Shown here: piece after piece, positions 44,541-55,803 of the stretch | Position numbering within the stretch: the stretch's first letter is position 1 | Layout: each line of letters starts with the position of its first letter | Assembly: GCA_028571685.1 (NCBI GenBank) | Contig: CM053158.1 | Coordinates: forward strand, 58,310,001-58,374,000 | From: Heterohyrax brucei | Lineage: Eukaryota; Chordata; Mammalia; Hyracoidea; Procaviidae | Direction of reading: 5' to 3' | DNA length: 64,000 nucleotides | Translations under genes and position numbers: made by a program | Notes under the pieces: model-generated | What the model was told of the DNA's origin: nothing | The model's input: only the letters and a program-made list of their open reading frames with translations | Database searches by the model: none

Positions 44541-44764
44541 TCAGTTGCTGTCAACTCCAACTCACGACAACCTGACGCATGCTGGGATGGAACTCTGATT
44601 TAAAGAGTTTTTCGTAACTGACTTTTCAGAAGTAAATTGACAACTCTTCGGATCCGACTCAACGGCACTTGGCTTGGCTACTTCCAAAGCAGCTCTGGGT
44701 GGACACGAACCACTGACTTTTTGGTTAGCAGCTGAGTATGCTATCTGTGCTACCCAGAGACTCC
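44541..44764 (-). mobile_element. AfroSINE, long form (antisense)
   Basis: TCAGTTGCTGTCAACTCCAA, ACTGACTTTTCAGAAGTAAA, then after the micro-insert AAAGCAGCTCTGGGTGGACA, ending CTACCCAGAGACTCC. Confidence 0.88.
44650..44680 (+). mobile_element. 31-bp micro-insert nested in an AfroSINE
   Basis: GGATCCGACTCAACGGCACT then TGGCTTGGCTA, sense orientation, lying inside an antisense long-form SINE. CTTC is present at both edges (44646-44649 and 44681-44684). The surrounding SINE is continuous without it. Confidence 0.7.
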
Positions 44765-45149
44765 CCAACCTTTTTACAGACAGGAAAATGCAAAACCCCA
44801 AAATAACCAGCAGAACTTAGCTCTACCTGCTATGTTGAAATGCACAAAGTGAGCACCATCCATTTTAAAATAATTTGGCTCTTTGAACACAGAAAATCAT
44901 AAAATGAAATGGACTCTAACCCCAGTAACCAGATAAACCCTTCTGTTAACTTTTCCTAGCTAAGGTTATGCGTGCATTAGTAACATTTGTTTTGTTTTTC
45001 ATATTGTGTAGAAAAAGAAATACAAAGATAAGTCTCTTCCCTTCCCAACATCACCCCCTTCTTTGCAAATTAGCCAGTGTTACCACTTTCTTATAGATCC
45101 GCCCCCAAAACAGTTCTGGGTCAACTCTCACACCAAAAGTCAAAACGAA
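44765..45149. other. Unassigned sequence
   Basis: Possible faint L1M 3' similarity at 44990-45100, not secure. Confidence 0.35.
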
Positions 45150-45319
45150 AAAATCCATTGCCATTAAACAATTCCAGTTCACAGTGACCCCATCTGTTCC
45201 TTGGTAATAACCTCACAGAAGCAGATCTCCAGGTCTTTCTTCTGCAGCAGTGCTCAGAGGATGTGACGTGCCAATGCTTCAGTTAGCGACAAACAAACCA
45301 GTGCCACTTAGGCACCTCT
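45150..45319 (-). mobile_element. AfroSINE, long form, degraded (antisense)
   Basis: ATCCATTGCCATTAAACAAT, CACAGAAGCAGATCTCCAGG, CCAATGCTTCAGTTAGCGAC. Confidence 0.75.
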
Positions 45320-45852
45320 TTGCCTAATTCCAGAGTCTACATTTCTAACCATTTAACATCCTAGCTCCACTGTGCAATAACTAAGACATTATTTCTGAAC
45401 TTGTCTGTATATACAAAACAGAGGTAATGACTAGACCTTCCCAGTGGGAGGTGGTTATATCCTAAGGGCTCCAAAAATGTTATTAATAATTGTAACAATA
45501 GTGGTAACATAGTAATTGCCATCGTCATTACTGGCACTGCCTATAAATTTGCTCTGTCCTTTCTTCTCACACTAGGTTCCAGGTGGCCCAGAGAAGTAGA
45601 CATTTCAAAACAGGGCATGGCTGGCAGGTGGATATGGGTGAGAAGGAATAGGGGCTTATGCTTTACCCCTCTCCATGAGAGTAGTGAGCACCCCATCTCC
45701 CAGTGTGTCCTTGGAAACCTGGGGTACACAGTGACCTGTGCTGTCTGATAGGGTAACCACTAGCTCTTTAAATTTAATATAATTTAGTTTAATTTAAAAT
45801 GCAGTTTCTCAGTGACACTGACCACATGTGATTCAAGTGCTCAATAGCCACA
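45320..45852. other. Unassigned sequence
   Basis: No feature recognised. Confidence 0.4.
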
Positions 45853-46412
45853 TGAGGTCCAACAATTAAGTCAGTGAACGTAATTGTTCTAAGTGCTACA
45901 TACTTCATTGCTGAATATCACTAAGGTCACCTTTGAAGCGCTCCCCCTGGGAAGCTATGCACGGATGCCAGTGCCCAGTCCACCTTTCAAAGCAATTTTG
46001 GAACTCTTTCTGGAATACCCATTGCCCACAGTGGCACAGTGGTGAGTTAGTGAACTTAATTGCATAGTTGTCTGTGAGGGAGTTTTTAGCCAGTAAACAA
46101 ATAACTGTGTTGGAATACTCTCCCTACTCACCTGATCTGGCACCCAGTGACTTTTTTGTTTGCCCAAAGATAAAGAAAATATTGAAAGGAAGACATTTTG
46201 ATGACATTCAGGACATCAAAGGTAATAGGAGGACAGCTTTGATGGCTATTCCAGAAAGAGTTCTAGAATTGCTTTGAAGGGTGGACTAGGCACTGACATC
46301 AGTGCATAGCTTCCCAAGGGGAGTACTTTGAAGGTGACTATAGTGATATTCAGCAATGATTTATATAGCACTTTTTCTAGGATGAGTTCACAAACTTAGT
46401 GGGCAGAACTCA
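45853..46412 (+). mobile_element. Palindromic mariner-derived element, copy 2
   Basis: A 560-bp copy of the element at 2640-3196, ending at TA on the right (46413-46414) and at CA (mutated TA) on the left. Left arm about 45853-46025 and right arm about 46238-46412 are inverted complements; for example CTTGGGAAGCTATGCACTG on one strand pairs with CATAGCTTCCCAAGGGGAGT on the other. The centre holds the frame REFLASKQITVLEYSPYSPD continuing LAPSDFF, the third catalytic Asp region of mariner transposase. The frame shifts after about 60 residues. Same inner junction (TGAACTTAATTGCATAG) as copy 1. Confidence 0.87.
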
Positions 46413-46931
46413 TACGTGGTTAATGGCAGCACATTGGACAGAGCAGCTACAGAGCACCTTCATCACAGAAATCTCAGTGGGACAGTGCTGTTCTAGAGCT
46501 CTTGTTCTACTCGTTAAAGGAAGAGCCTACTCTCAGTGACCAGTGAAAGCCATGCCTGTTATCCTAGATTGTGCCAACCTTCTATCTGAGGGGTCCTCAT
46601 CCAATTCCATGGATGAGCATTATGGGTCTTGTGGAGAAGTAAACAACACAGCAGACATCAGTCCTTCTTGAAGAAAAAGAAGACCAACAAATACTCCACG
46701 TTGATTCTTGCTTTTTCTAAGATGTAGCAATCACTTCTACTTAGCAGAGTCCAGCCCGAGAGGTTTCACAACATGTCTTCATGCATCTGTACACCTACTT
46801 TGAAGTTCTGCATTTAGATTCCTTTACACAGTCCTTTGGATGTGCTTAGGATGGATTCTTTCCTTGACCCCCTCTCCTACCCAAGAATCTTTTCTGAAAC
46901 AGGAGAACTCCAACTACTGGCTCTGGTGATT
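46413..46931. other. Unassigned sequence
   Basis: No feature recognised. Confidence 0.4.
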
Positions 46932-47180
46932 AAAACCAAAACCCACAGCGATTGAGTCAATGTCAACGCATAGCAACGCTATAAGACAGACTAGAACTGC
47001 CTGATACAGTTTCCAAGGTTGTGATCATTATAGAAGCAGACTGCCATGTCTTTGTCTCATGCAGTGGCTAGGGAATTTGAAAGCCCTTGTCCACTGGGCT
47101 ACTAGGACTGCTTCCATAAAGATCACAGCCTTGGATACCTTATGGAGCAGTTCTACTGTGTCCCATAGGAACTGATTCAC
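46932..47180 (-). mobile_element. AfroSINE, long form (antisense) abutting a short + SINE scrap
   Basis: 46932-47114 is antisense (AAACCCACAGCGATTGAGTC, GAAGCAGACTGCCATGTCTT). 47116-47180 is a sense scrap (ACAGCCTTGGATACCTTATG, GCAGTTCTACTGTGTCCCAT). Confidence 0.75.
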
Positions 47181-47329
47181 CAACAAGGGACAAAAGGCAA
47201 GGTAGTGATACAGCTAATAAGTGGTAGAATACAAATTTGAACAAAAACAGTCTGGATTGAAAACCTGTTCTTTAACCATTATAACTACTACCCCGTTCAC
47301 GTAGACCAGTCATTGCCATCTGTGAATGC

Positions 47330-47365
47330 CGTGAGTCAGAATCATCTTGACAGCAGTGGAGATAT
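47330..47365 (+). mobile_element. AfroSINE 3'-end scrap (about 35 bp)
   Basis: TGCCGTGAGTCAGAATCATC then TTGACAGCAGTGG. No clear target duplication. Another very short 3' piece. Confidence 0.55.
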
Positions 47366-48300
47366 CTTTAGTTGTCCCAACTGGAAGATGCAGGATACTC
47401 CTGGAATCTAGTAAATAAAGATCAGCACTGCTGCTGCTGCTGTACATTCTGCCACAGTCAGGAGAGCCCCCACCAACACAAAATTATCTGGCTCAAAGTG
47501 ACAACAGTGCCAAGGTTTGGAGAGCCTACTGTAGATTAATTACTGAATAGAAAGGATTTGCTAAGAGGCTGTGTGCACACCTCCTTCAGTAAAGAATTCT
47601 TAAGTTCATACTATCATTATTGTTATTTCCATTGGTTTCATTTCTGTTAAGCAAGAGAATGATCAAACTTTCAAGAACCTCTCTCAGATAAGTATAAGCT
47701 GATCCCAGAAATCTGAGAGCCTAAAGGCTGTTATTTAAATACAAGACTTGGAAGGATGAAAGAGGAGGGATTCCCTGCTGATCGGCCCTCTCCACTCCAA
47801 TCACGCAGCCCCCACTGGGTACACTCTCTCATCTTGAGTCTCAGGCCCCAACCCCCAGATCTGTGCATATGTCTTCCTGCTCCTGCAACCAGTGGGTCTC
47901 TCCAGTGACCTTTCGTACACCATCAGAAATAATTGTCCCCTCTGGACCCATGCCAATTAAATTCTCCCATGGCTGCTTGTTAGCAGGAGAGTGTGGGGAA
48001 GCAGGGCTGGCTGGCATCTATTCTGTGTTCATCTCATCCAGAATCATGCGTCATCAGTAAGTGGAGATTTTTCTCAGGATGCCCACAGCTGCATTCCCAG
48101 CCCAGGCAGCCAAATCTTCCTGGCCCTACCAGCAGACTAGCCTTTCTGTTTATAAGGAAAAGGGGAAGAAACTGTTTTCAGAAAGGTCTTGTCTGAAGGT
48201 TCTGTTCCCTAGTACTGAGAGAAATCTTCCATCCAGTGGGGTTCTATTTAAATGTTGGCTTCATGCCACGGAGTGGCACTGAGACTGCTGATCCACCCAC
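47366..48300. other. Unassigned sequence
   Basis: Short (CTG)n run at 47430-47443. Three overlapping + frames at 47863-48282 show no domain. Confidence 0.4.
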
Positions 48301-48510
48301 AAACCAAGTGCGGTGGAGAGAGTCAGTTACCACTCACGATGACCCCATGGGTGTCAGCACATACCTGTCTGCTATATAGTTTTCACTGGCCAGTTTTGTG
48401 GAAGAAGATCACCAGGCCTTCCTTTTGAGGCAAAACTGAGTGGACTCAAAACCTCCCACCTTTTAGTCAGCAGCCAAACACATTAAACATCTGTACCGCC
48501 TAGCCACTCC
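48301..48510 (-). mobile_element. AfroSINE, long form (antisense)
   Basis: AAACCAAGTGCGGTGGAGAG, CACTCACGATGACCCCATGG, GAAGATCACCAGGCCTTCCT, CCTAGCCACTCC. Its CCAAGTGC tail-side sequence is the closest full-length relative here of the micro-insert 3' end. Confidence 0.87.
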
Positions 48511-48680
48511 AACTGATGCATAGGCTCACAGAATACAAGTGCAGAAAAGATCCTTGAGATTACTTCTATCACACTTTCTCAAAACTATTCCAGGGAACAC
48601 TCACTCTGGGAGTACTTAAAAGGCGTTGGCAGTAACAACCCCTGTAGGCAAAGAAATTTGGGAAACTCTAACTAAAGAAA

Positions 48681-48843
48681 GGAAACCCTGGTGGTATAGT
48701 AGTTAAGTGCTATGTCTGCTAACCAAAAGGTTAATGGCTTGGATCTACCTGGTGCTCCTTGGAAACACCGTGGGGCAGTTCTACTCTGTCCTATGGGGTT
48801 GCTATGAGTCAGAATCAATTTAATGGTAGTGAGTTTGGGGCAT
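48681..48843 (+). mobile_element. AfroSINE with target duplication
   Basis: GAAACCCTGGTGGTATAGTA to GAGTCAGAATCAATTTAATG. ACTAAAGAAAG (48671-48681) and ATTAAAGAAAG (48845-48855) flank it. Confidence 0.93.
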
Positions 48844-48855
48844 AATTAAAGAAAG

Positions 48856-49504
48856 GTGCACAGGTCACTGCAGCAGGACTTCTCAGAGTCTTATTAAATA
48901 TGCTGATGTACACTGTGACTGTGCAGAGAGGAAGACAGCATGCAGTGGTTACCCAAAGCATTTGACCACACATCTTAGTGTGAATTCTCCAAAAGTAGAA
49001 ACGAAGGCTTGAGTTCAGGTAGAGCTTATGGAGATGAACCAGTGATTAAAAATGAGGGAACAGGGAAAATGGGACAGGGAAAGAACAAGAGGCAGTAAAA
49101 GAGCGTCAGTATTGGCAGAGAACCTCCAAGGAACCATATAAAATGTTCCTCAAAATTGTCCTGCTGAAGGGTAGGGTATCTAGACCTCTTAGCTGAAGGT
49201 TGTCCCAGGAAGTTCAATACCCTGCACTTCTAGGGTTGTGCATGCATGCTGGTGAGCAAGTTTCTGTGTTTTGGGAGAAAGCTCTGAGACAGCAAAGCAA
49301 AGAGACAGTGACGGATACATTCGTGTGGCACTCTGACCATGTACAAGGCTCTTTTCACGCAGCGACTCTGAAACACAGTGGACTGGAAGTATGTAGCATG
49401 AAATACCACAAGTCTGCCCACCACAGAGTCTTTATCTCCCTAGAACATCTCAGGTGCATAGCTTTCCTTAAAAGATACCAGAGAGTGCATTGCTCTGACC
49501 TGAC
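48856..49504. other. Unassigned sequence
   Basis: A + frame at 49200-49523 (107 codons) has no recognised domain and is opposed by a minus frame. Confidence 0.4.
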
Positions 49505-49570
49505 CCCCTTATTTTACAGATAAGGGGCAGAGGTCCAGACGGAACATGACTTGCCCAAAGTATGACACAG
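49505..49570 (-). mobile_element. MIR fragment (antisense)
   Basis: TTTTACAGATAAGGGGCAGA and ATGACTTGCCCAAAGTATGA, the complement of the MIR core. Confidence 0.6.
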
Positions 49571-49854
49571 TGTGCCAAAAGAAGCACACTGCGTCATGAC
49601 TGCTTATCTATATGGTGGGATTTGTTACAACACCTGCCTCCACAGTCAGGTAGTACATTGTGTGCTTAAAACGAGTAACTTGCATGCATAAATAACTGAA
49701 GAAAATTTGTTATTATTAGCCCCCAAATGAGAGTGACTTCATACATAGGCAGCGCAACCGTACTGCAAGGTTCGCACCGTACTTGCGGCAAGGTATAGCG
49801 CTTCAGTTCAAGAAGCTTACGTTCTTGAGATGAACGAGGCCGTGATTCGGTTAT

Positions 49855-50160
49855 TCAACAAATATTTCTTAAGAGCTGTACTGTGCTGGCTGATGAGAGA
49901 ATAAACCAGAAAGAAGCCAAACCCACTGCCGTCAAGTCGATTCCAGAACTCACAGTGATCCTACAGGTCAGGGGAGAACAGCCCCACAGAGTTCCCACGA
50001 AGCACCAGGCGGATTCGAACTCCTGGCCTTTTGATTAGCAGCTGTAGCACTTAACCACTATGCTACCACGGTATAAGGGTAAGTAACACAGGAATGACTC
50101 CTTGTTTCATGGAGCTTACAGCCTGGTAGAAAAGAGAGAAACTAAATTGATCATCCGATA
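49855..50160 (-). mobile_element. L2 3' end (antisense) split by an AfroSINE
   Basis: ATTCAACAAATATTTCTTAA to the left and CATGGAGCTTACAGCCTGGT to the right. The antisense SINE at 49916-50072 lies between. Confidence 0.65.
49916..50072 (-). mobile_element. AfroSINE (antisense) in L2
   Basis: GCCAAACCCACTGCCGTCAA, GGCGGATTCGAACTCCTGGC, CTTAACCACTATGCTACCAC. CpG-rich and comparatively young-looking. Confidence 0.92.
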
Positions 50161-50265
50161 GCTAATTAATTGCTTCAAATGCAGTGATTGCTGTGAAAGA
50201 AAAGTAGCTATGGTATCAGTCTACCTTCCGGAACCCCAGCAGCAAGACACCACCTTTGTTCTATC

Positions 50266-50466
50266 CTGTTGTTGTTAGATGTCACCAAGTCGATTCCAAC
50301 TCAGAGCTTCCCTACAAGTCAGAGTAGAGCTGTCCCAAAGGGCTTCCTAGGCTGTAATCTTTACCGATGAAGATCACCAGGACTTTCTCCCACGGAGCCA
50401 CTGGATGGATTCAAACTGCCAACTTTTCAGTTAGAAATCAAGTGTTTAACCATTGTGCCACCAGAG
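50266..50466 (-). mobile_element. AfroSINE, long form (antisense)
   Basis: GATGTCACCAAGTCGATTCC, AGGCTGTAATCTTTACCGAT, CAAGTGTTTAACCATTGTGC. Confidence 0.88.
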
Positions 50467-50844
50467 TGCATGTATTTAAAAAAAAGAAAAAGAAAGGAAA
50501 AAGTTGCTGTCAAGTCAGTGAATTCAAGGCAATCCTGGGGGCAGAACACACAGAGCTAACAGACAAAGAACCTCAGGCTATGTCTCCGTAATTCCCCCAA
50601 ATCCCAAATCACTTTTTTATCTGACATTATTGCTACCTCTCATTTCCCATTATATTTTCAAGGAAGGATCATTTCTTTTTCCCATTTTTTGAACAATGTT
50701 GGTGGAAAAATTAACAGAAGACCCTAAGAAGAATGTTGGCTCTGGCATAAAGATAATTAGCATTGCTTATAATAGCTACCTACCATTTGTTAAACATCTA
50801 TCCCAGTGCCATTTCATAAGGCACTTTCTGTCATTCCTTTAACA
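50467..50844. other. Unassigned sequence
   Basis: No feature recognised apart from an A-rich run at 50477-50505. Confidence 0.4.
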
Positions 50845-51000
50845 TTCAACAAGTATTTGAGAAGTACTGACTGCCTGCCAGACTCTGTTCCAGATACTTT
50901 TCCATAACTGTGAACAAAAAATCTCTACTGGGCTCTCGGGGCTCATGATCTACATGAGAGAGACATTGCTCACATAGCAAATAAGTAAGTTATACAACAT
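50845..51000 (-). mobile_element. L2 3' end (antisense)
   Basis: ACATTCAACAAGTATTTGAG, GACTCTGTTCCAGATACTTT, GGGGCTCATGATCTACATGA. Confidence 0.65.
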
Positions 51001-51009
51001 ATTAATGTA

Positions 51010-51245
51010 CTTGACAGCTTTTGCTGCATAACAAACCACTCCAGAAGTCAGTAGATTCAAACAATCACAATTGACTTAGCTCATGTTTCTGCTCATCAGA
51101 GGTTTAACCTGGATGGTTCTTCTGGTCTCGTCTGGGCTTGCTCGCACATCTGGGAAGCAGCTCTTATCCGGGGTCAGCTGAAGCAAACTAGGCCATCAGG
51201 TGCATGTGCTTCTCACCTCCCTCAAACAGGCCAGCCCAGACATGC
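51010..51245 (-). mobile_element. Old LTR-like repeat (antisense), family uncertain
   Basis: TTTTGCTGCATAACAAACCA, CTCATGTTTCTGCTCATCAG, GATGGTTCTTCTGGTCTCGT. Resembles old mammalian LTR or DNA repeats with a 'gctgcataacaaa' 3' end. Confidence 0.45.
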
Positions 51246-51589
51246 TGTCACAGCCAGGCAGGGATACAAAGGCATGCTGTCAAGTCTTGCAAGAGAGCAA
51301 CCAGATATGCACACAAGTGTTTCAGGTCTCCACTTGCACCGTAATTGCTGACATGTAGTTGGTCAAAGAAAGTCATATGACTGACCCTAGACTCAGAATG
51401 ATAGATGATAAAGTTATAGAGGGAAAGATCCCAATACAGGATGAACATTCATTGGGACAATTAAAGAAATCATTTCACCACAAATGGAAAATAAATATTA
51501 CAGAAATAAATCAAGCAAGTCTCAACAGATGGAGAAGGTCCAGTTGAAAAGTTGCCATTGTGAACCCACCAAGCAGATAGGCCTGACGA

Positions 51590-51690
51590 CCTGCTTCTAC
51601 GAAGATTATAGGGAAGAAAACTCTTCGGAGCAATTCTACTCTGTAACGCTTGAGGTTGCCATGAACTGGAATCAACTCAACAGCATGTAA
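51590..51690 (+). mobile_element. 5'-truncated AfroSINE
   Basis: AGCAATTCTACTCTGTAACG, GAGGTTGCCATGAACTGGAA, CAACTCAACAGCATGTAA. Confidence 0.75.
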
Positions 51691-51734
51691 CCGTAATAAT
51701 AGTAACACACCTGATTCTCACAACAAAACCACAA

Positions 51735-51850
51735 ATTACAAATCATTATCCCCATTTTACAGATGAGGAAATTGGAGCTTAAAGTGGTGAAGTAATCCCC
51801 AGATCTCAAGCCAATAAGTGGTTATATTACTAATTAGGATCCTTTCTGGT
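51735..51850 (-). mobile_element. MIR fragment (antisense)
   Basis: ATTATCCCCATTTTACAGAT, GAGGAAATTGGAGCTTAAAG, CAAGCCAATAAGTGG. Confidence 0.75.
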
Positions 51851-51973
51851 ACAAACAGTATATACTAGCAGTTGTAGGCATAGGGAATGCTACAGTGAAC
51901 AAGGCAGAGGAGATTCTGAACGTTACATGACTTAAGTCCTGACTTAAGTAGAAAACTAAAATAATTTAAGCTC

Positions 51974-52138
51974 AAACCCAAATCCCATTGTTGTCAAGTC
52001 AATTCTGACTCATAGCAACCCTATAAGACAAAGTAGAACTGTCCCATAGAGTTTCCAAGGAGCACCCAGTGGATTCAAACTGCACATCTTTTGGCTAGCA
52101 GCCATAGCACTTAATCGCTACACCGCCAGTGTTTCCAG
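51974..52138 (-). mobile_element. AfroSINE (antisense)
   Basis: CAAATCCCATTGTTGTCAAG, CATAGCAACCCTATAAGACA, CACCGCCAGTGTTTCC. Confidence 0.92.
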
Positions 52139-53960
52139 GATTAAACTAGTGGTAATACATTCAGAAAACAAACAAAAAAAGTCCCAAGAGACAGTGAATG
52201 TCCTTTAGATTGGAGAACGAGGCCCTCGTGACATGAAGTAGTTAGCGTGCAAGTCACTGGAATAACCACACCAATAATATCAGTGGACAGTAGTGGATTT
52301 TTTTTAAAATGCTGGAAAACTGGAGCATCCAATTCACGTTCATTGATCAAAGTTATCTGCAAGAGCATTATGACCCCAAGAAGGTTTCTTTGTATAACCC
52401 AACACACAGGTATTTCTCCAGCCAACTGGAGAATGCTCATTAATTTTAACAACAACCTGTGAGAAAGGAAATTGGAAAAAAAAATAGGCCAGCGCGAAAG
52501 AGCACATTATTCAGTCCCAGTACCCAGGGAAATGCTTTTTGGATTATTCACAGGCTACTCCCCTCAATTCTAAGTGAATTTATTATCTATTCTTTTGCAC
52601 CATATTAAAACATTGCAATTTCTTTCCAACCGCAAGTGTTTGCTTAAGCTTTGTATTTTATGAACAACACATTCTTCCTTGCACCTGGACTCTACTGTGC
52701 TTTATGCCCAGGAAAAACACACCTCTTTAAAAATGCCTTTCAGTTGGATGGCTTCTTCCTGCATCTAACCCCCTTGGGTTCTGGGAACCTAATGCCAGAA
52801 GTCACCTTGCAAATTTACAAGGTGGATTCCTTGTTCAACAGGAGCACATCCTTTAGCCCTTTTTGTCCTTTGCTCACTGGGATAATACCTCAAGTTCAAA
52901 GCTCGTAGAATTAAGCAATGGTCAGAGTTGAGAGTGAGGATGATTTTGTTATCTTTGCAAATACACAGTGTTGTCCAATGTCATTTCCCTGGAATCCCAC
53001 AGCAACCTCAGTTGGGCTAGGTCCATGGCCATCTTTGCTTTTCAGGCAGAAGAAGCTGGTAACTGGCTTTGGGACTGCTCCAGAATGATACCCAAACTCT
53101 TGAGAAGGTTGCAAAATCTGATGCAAGTCATTCCTGAATTTCCAGTGCTGAGAAAAGAAAACACCTTGTCTCCTGTCTCCACAGCTGTTTACTTAGGGCT
53201 TTGACGAGGCTCTCCACCTTTCATACACAGAAATGATGACTCCCAGCCACTTGGCATTTGCTGTTTCAATTTGTCCGCAAGCACTTCTTTTTCTTCTTTA
53301 ACTCTATGTGAATGTCAACAATCTTCACTGGGAACTCAAAAGGAAGTGGAGAGTTTTGGGAAGCCTCTGGCAGTCGAGAAGATAGAGTCACTCCCTGCCA
53401 AAGACTGTCCTGCCCCGGCAGGTTCAGACAATGTGAAAACCACGTCTCAAGTGAGAGCTGGCTGTCCTGCCTTGTTTCCCTTACAACCTTGGCTTTCCCA
53501 TCAGCATTAGGAGAAGGGAGCAAACACTTGCATTTTTCACTTGAAATGTTTGTGGGTTAGCTGCTGGCTATGTGATCCTGGTTATAAATTCAGTGACAGA
53601 AGGTGCTTTCCAAAGCAATAAGGGCCACATCGATTCTGGAGGAGTCATCAGGGATTTGTGTTAAAGTTAAGCCACAAAAATGCTCATGACGGCGGTGTTT
53701 ATGAGTGCAAAACAGGAGGAGGGAATGAAAACAGGAGAGCTGAATAAATTACCATAGAGACATTTGATGTTAATGACATGCAGACATGAGAAATGATGTT
53801 GGGGAAAGCTATGTGATGACATGAAATGATTTTCCTCACCTATATGTACTGTACACTAGGAGGATAGTAGTGAGATTTGATAAATGAATAAGTAAATATC
53901 TGGGAATTACTTCTAACATACAAAGAAAAAGAGAGAGAGACAGAGAAAGAGCAAATATTA
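52139..53960. other. Unassigned 1.8-kb block
   Basis: No recognised repeat except a short (GA)n run near 53930. Opposed frames at 53266-53560 show no domain. May be single-copy. Confidence 0.45.
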
Positions 53961-53975
53961 TTTATATGTACAATG

Positions 53976-54145
53976 GAAAACCCAGTTGCGTAGTGGTTAA
54001 GTGCTATGTCAGCTAACCAGAAGGTCAGCTTTCAGATTGGCCAGGATCTACTTGGAAACTCTATAGGGCAGTTCAACTCTGACCTATAGGGTCTCTATGA
54101 GTCAGAATTGACTAGAAGGCAGTTGCTGTGGCTTTGGCTTTGGCG
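53976..54145 (+). mobile_element. AfroSINE with (GGCTTT)n tail
   Basis: GAAAACCCAGTTGCGTAGTG, CTATAGGGTCTCTATGAGTC, tail GGCTTTGGCTTTGGC. Flanked by TATATGTACAATG and TATATACAATG. Its tail resembles those of two micro-inserts (13770 and 23143). Confidence 0.9.
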
Positions 54146-54251
54146 TATATACAATGTGATCTCATTTCTGTTTTAAAATACACATCTAGATATAGGACTG
54201 AAAGGATATGCCCTAGATTCTTAACAGCTCTTTTATCTGGTAAAGGATCAC

Positions 54252-54470
54252 AGGAGCCCTGCTGTCATCAACAATTAGATGTCTGGCTGCTAACTGAAAG
54301 GTTGATGGTAGTTCAAACCCACCCAGCAGCTCCATAGAAGAAAGACATAGAAATACAATCCCACCAAGGTTACAGCCAACCAAGTCCCAGGGGGCAGTTC
54401 CTGTTTCTCACGTGAGGATGTTATGAGTCAGAAACACCTAGATAAAACACCCATCAGCAACAACAATAGA
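54252..54470 (+). mobile_element. AfroSINE, long form
   Basis: GGAGCCCTGCTGTCATCAAC, GGTTACAGCCAACCAAGTCC, GGATGTTATGAGTCAGAAAC. Confidence 0.85.
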
Positions 54471-55419
54471 ACTACGGCTTGTTTTTATTTTCTTTTTGTT
54501 CACTGTAGTTGCTAGTTTTCTGCATTGAATGTAGATGATTTTAGAAAAATAAGGAAATCAATTAAATTTTCAGAAAAAGCAGGAGAGGCCAGAGAACTGC
54601 TAGAGGTGAAAACAGGGGGTTCTACCTAACTCCTTTATCAAAGACCTTTTTTTGCCAGTTTGTTTTCCCTCCTCTTAGGATGTACATAAATTTCAAAGTT
54701 ACTCTCTGCCACCAGTATCAGTTTTCCAAAGCTGCAGGAAATGAGGTTAAATGCAAAATTAACCTAAGATACACTATCTTTCTTTCATTCATTCAATACC
54801 TTTTCTTCATAGGGCACCACACTAGATACTCTGCAGTCATTAGGGAAAATAGATGTAATCCCAGCCCCATGAAGACTATAGTATGGCATAGAGTTTCTCA
54901 ACTTCGGGATTATCAATACTTCAGACCAGATAATTCTTTGTTGCCGGGGGTGTCTTGTGCATTCTGGGATGTTTAACATCATCCCCGGCCTCTGCCCATG
55001 AGAAGCCATTAGCAGTGTCCCCACCCCCCAAGTTACAACAATCAAAAATACCTCCAGAGATTGACAAATGTCCTCTATAGGGTAAATTGTCTCTAGATGA
55101 AAACTGCTAGTTTAATTACATGAGAAAACTACTACAAAGCTGAAGACTCTGAGAGTGAGTCAGGTAGAAGTGGCCTAGTCAGTGGGGTTGGGAAGATCTT
55201 ACTGTAGAAGTGATACTTGAGCTGAGGTCTAAAGGGTTGGGTAGGAGGCAACCAAATAAGGGGACACTGGGGAGAGCACTCTTTGAATCAGAGACCATGG
55301 CTGCCTTTTGAGAAACCCAGCATGGTGAAGTTTCAGACCTATTGCCCTGGTCTTCTCAAGAGAAGAAGCTGAAGAGTTACAACTTCTTAATGAATAGAGT
55401 TTAAATATTAAAAAATCCA
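54471..55419. other. Mostly unassigned; weak L2 at 54783-54890
   Basis: CATTCATTCAATACCTTTTC and CACACTAGATACTCTGCAGT suggest an L2 3' end on the minus strand. The rest is unassigned. Confidence 0.4.
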
Positions 55420-55615
55420 GAGGATGTGATGGAGCCTCAGAGAGCCCTGTGTTTTAATTCTGGCTCCTCTACTTACTAGCTTCTATAACCATGGGCAAGC
55501 TATTTAACCTCTTTGAGTCTCAGTTTCCTCAATGGTAAAATGGGTATAATGATTCCCAGCTCACATGATTGCTGTGAAGATTAATAGCTGAGAAGGGCAA
55601 TACATGCTGTGTGTT
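55420..55615 (+). mobile_element. MIR
   Basis: TTCTGGCTCCTCTACTTACT, CATGGGCAAGCTATTTAACC, TCTCAGTTTCCTCAATGGTA, the sense MIR core in order. One of the best-preserved MIR copies here. Confidence 0.85.
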
Positions 55616-55667
55616 CCACAAATCATGACTGCTGAAGCTAGCTCTAGTTTTTGTGTAGTCATTAAGT

Positions 55668-55803
55668 GTTGGTAGCATAGTGGTTAAGTGCAGGGGCTGC
55701 TAACCAAAAGGTCAGCAATTTAAATCCACCAGGCAGCCCTTGGGAAGTTGATGGAACCACTAGGAGTTAAGAATCGACTAGACGGCAATGGGGGGGGGGG
55801 GTC
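55668..55803 (+). mobile_element. AfroSINE
   Basis: GGTAGCATAGTGGTTAAGTG, GCTGCTAACCAAAAGGTCAG, AGACGGCAATGGGGGGG. The tail has become a G run. Confidence 0.88.
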
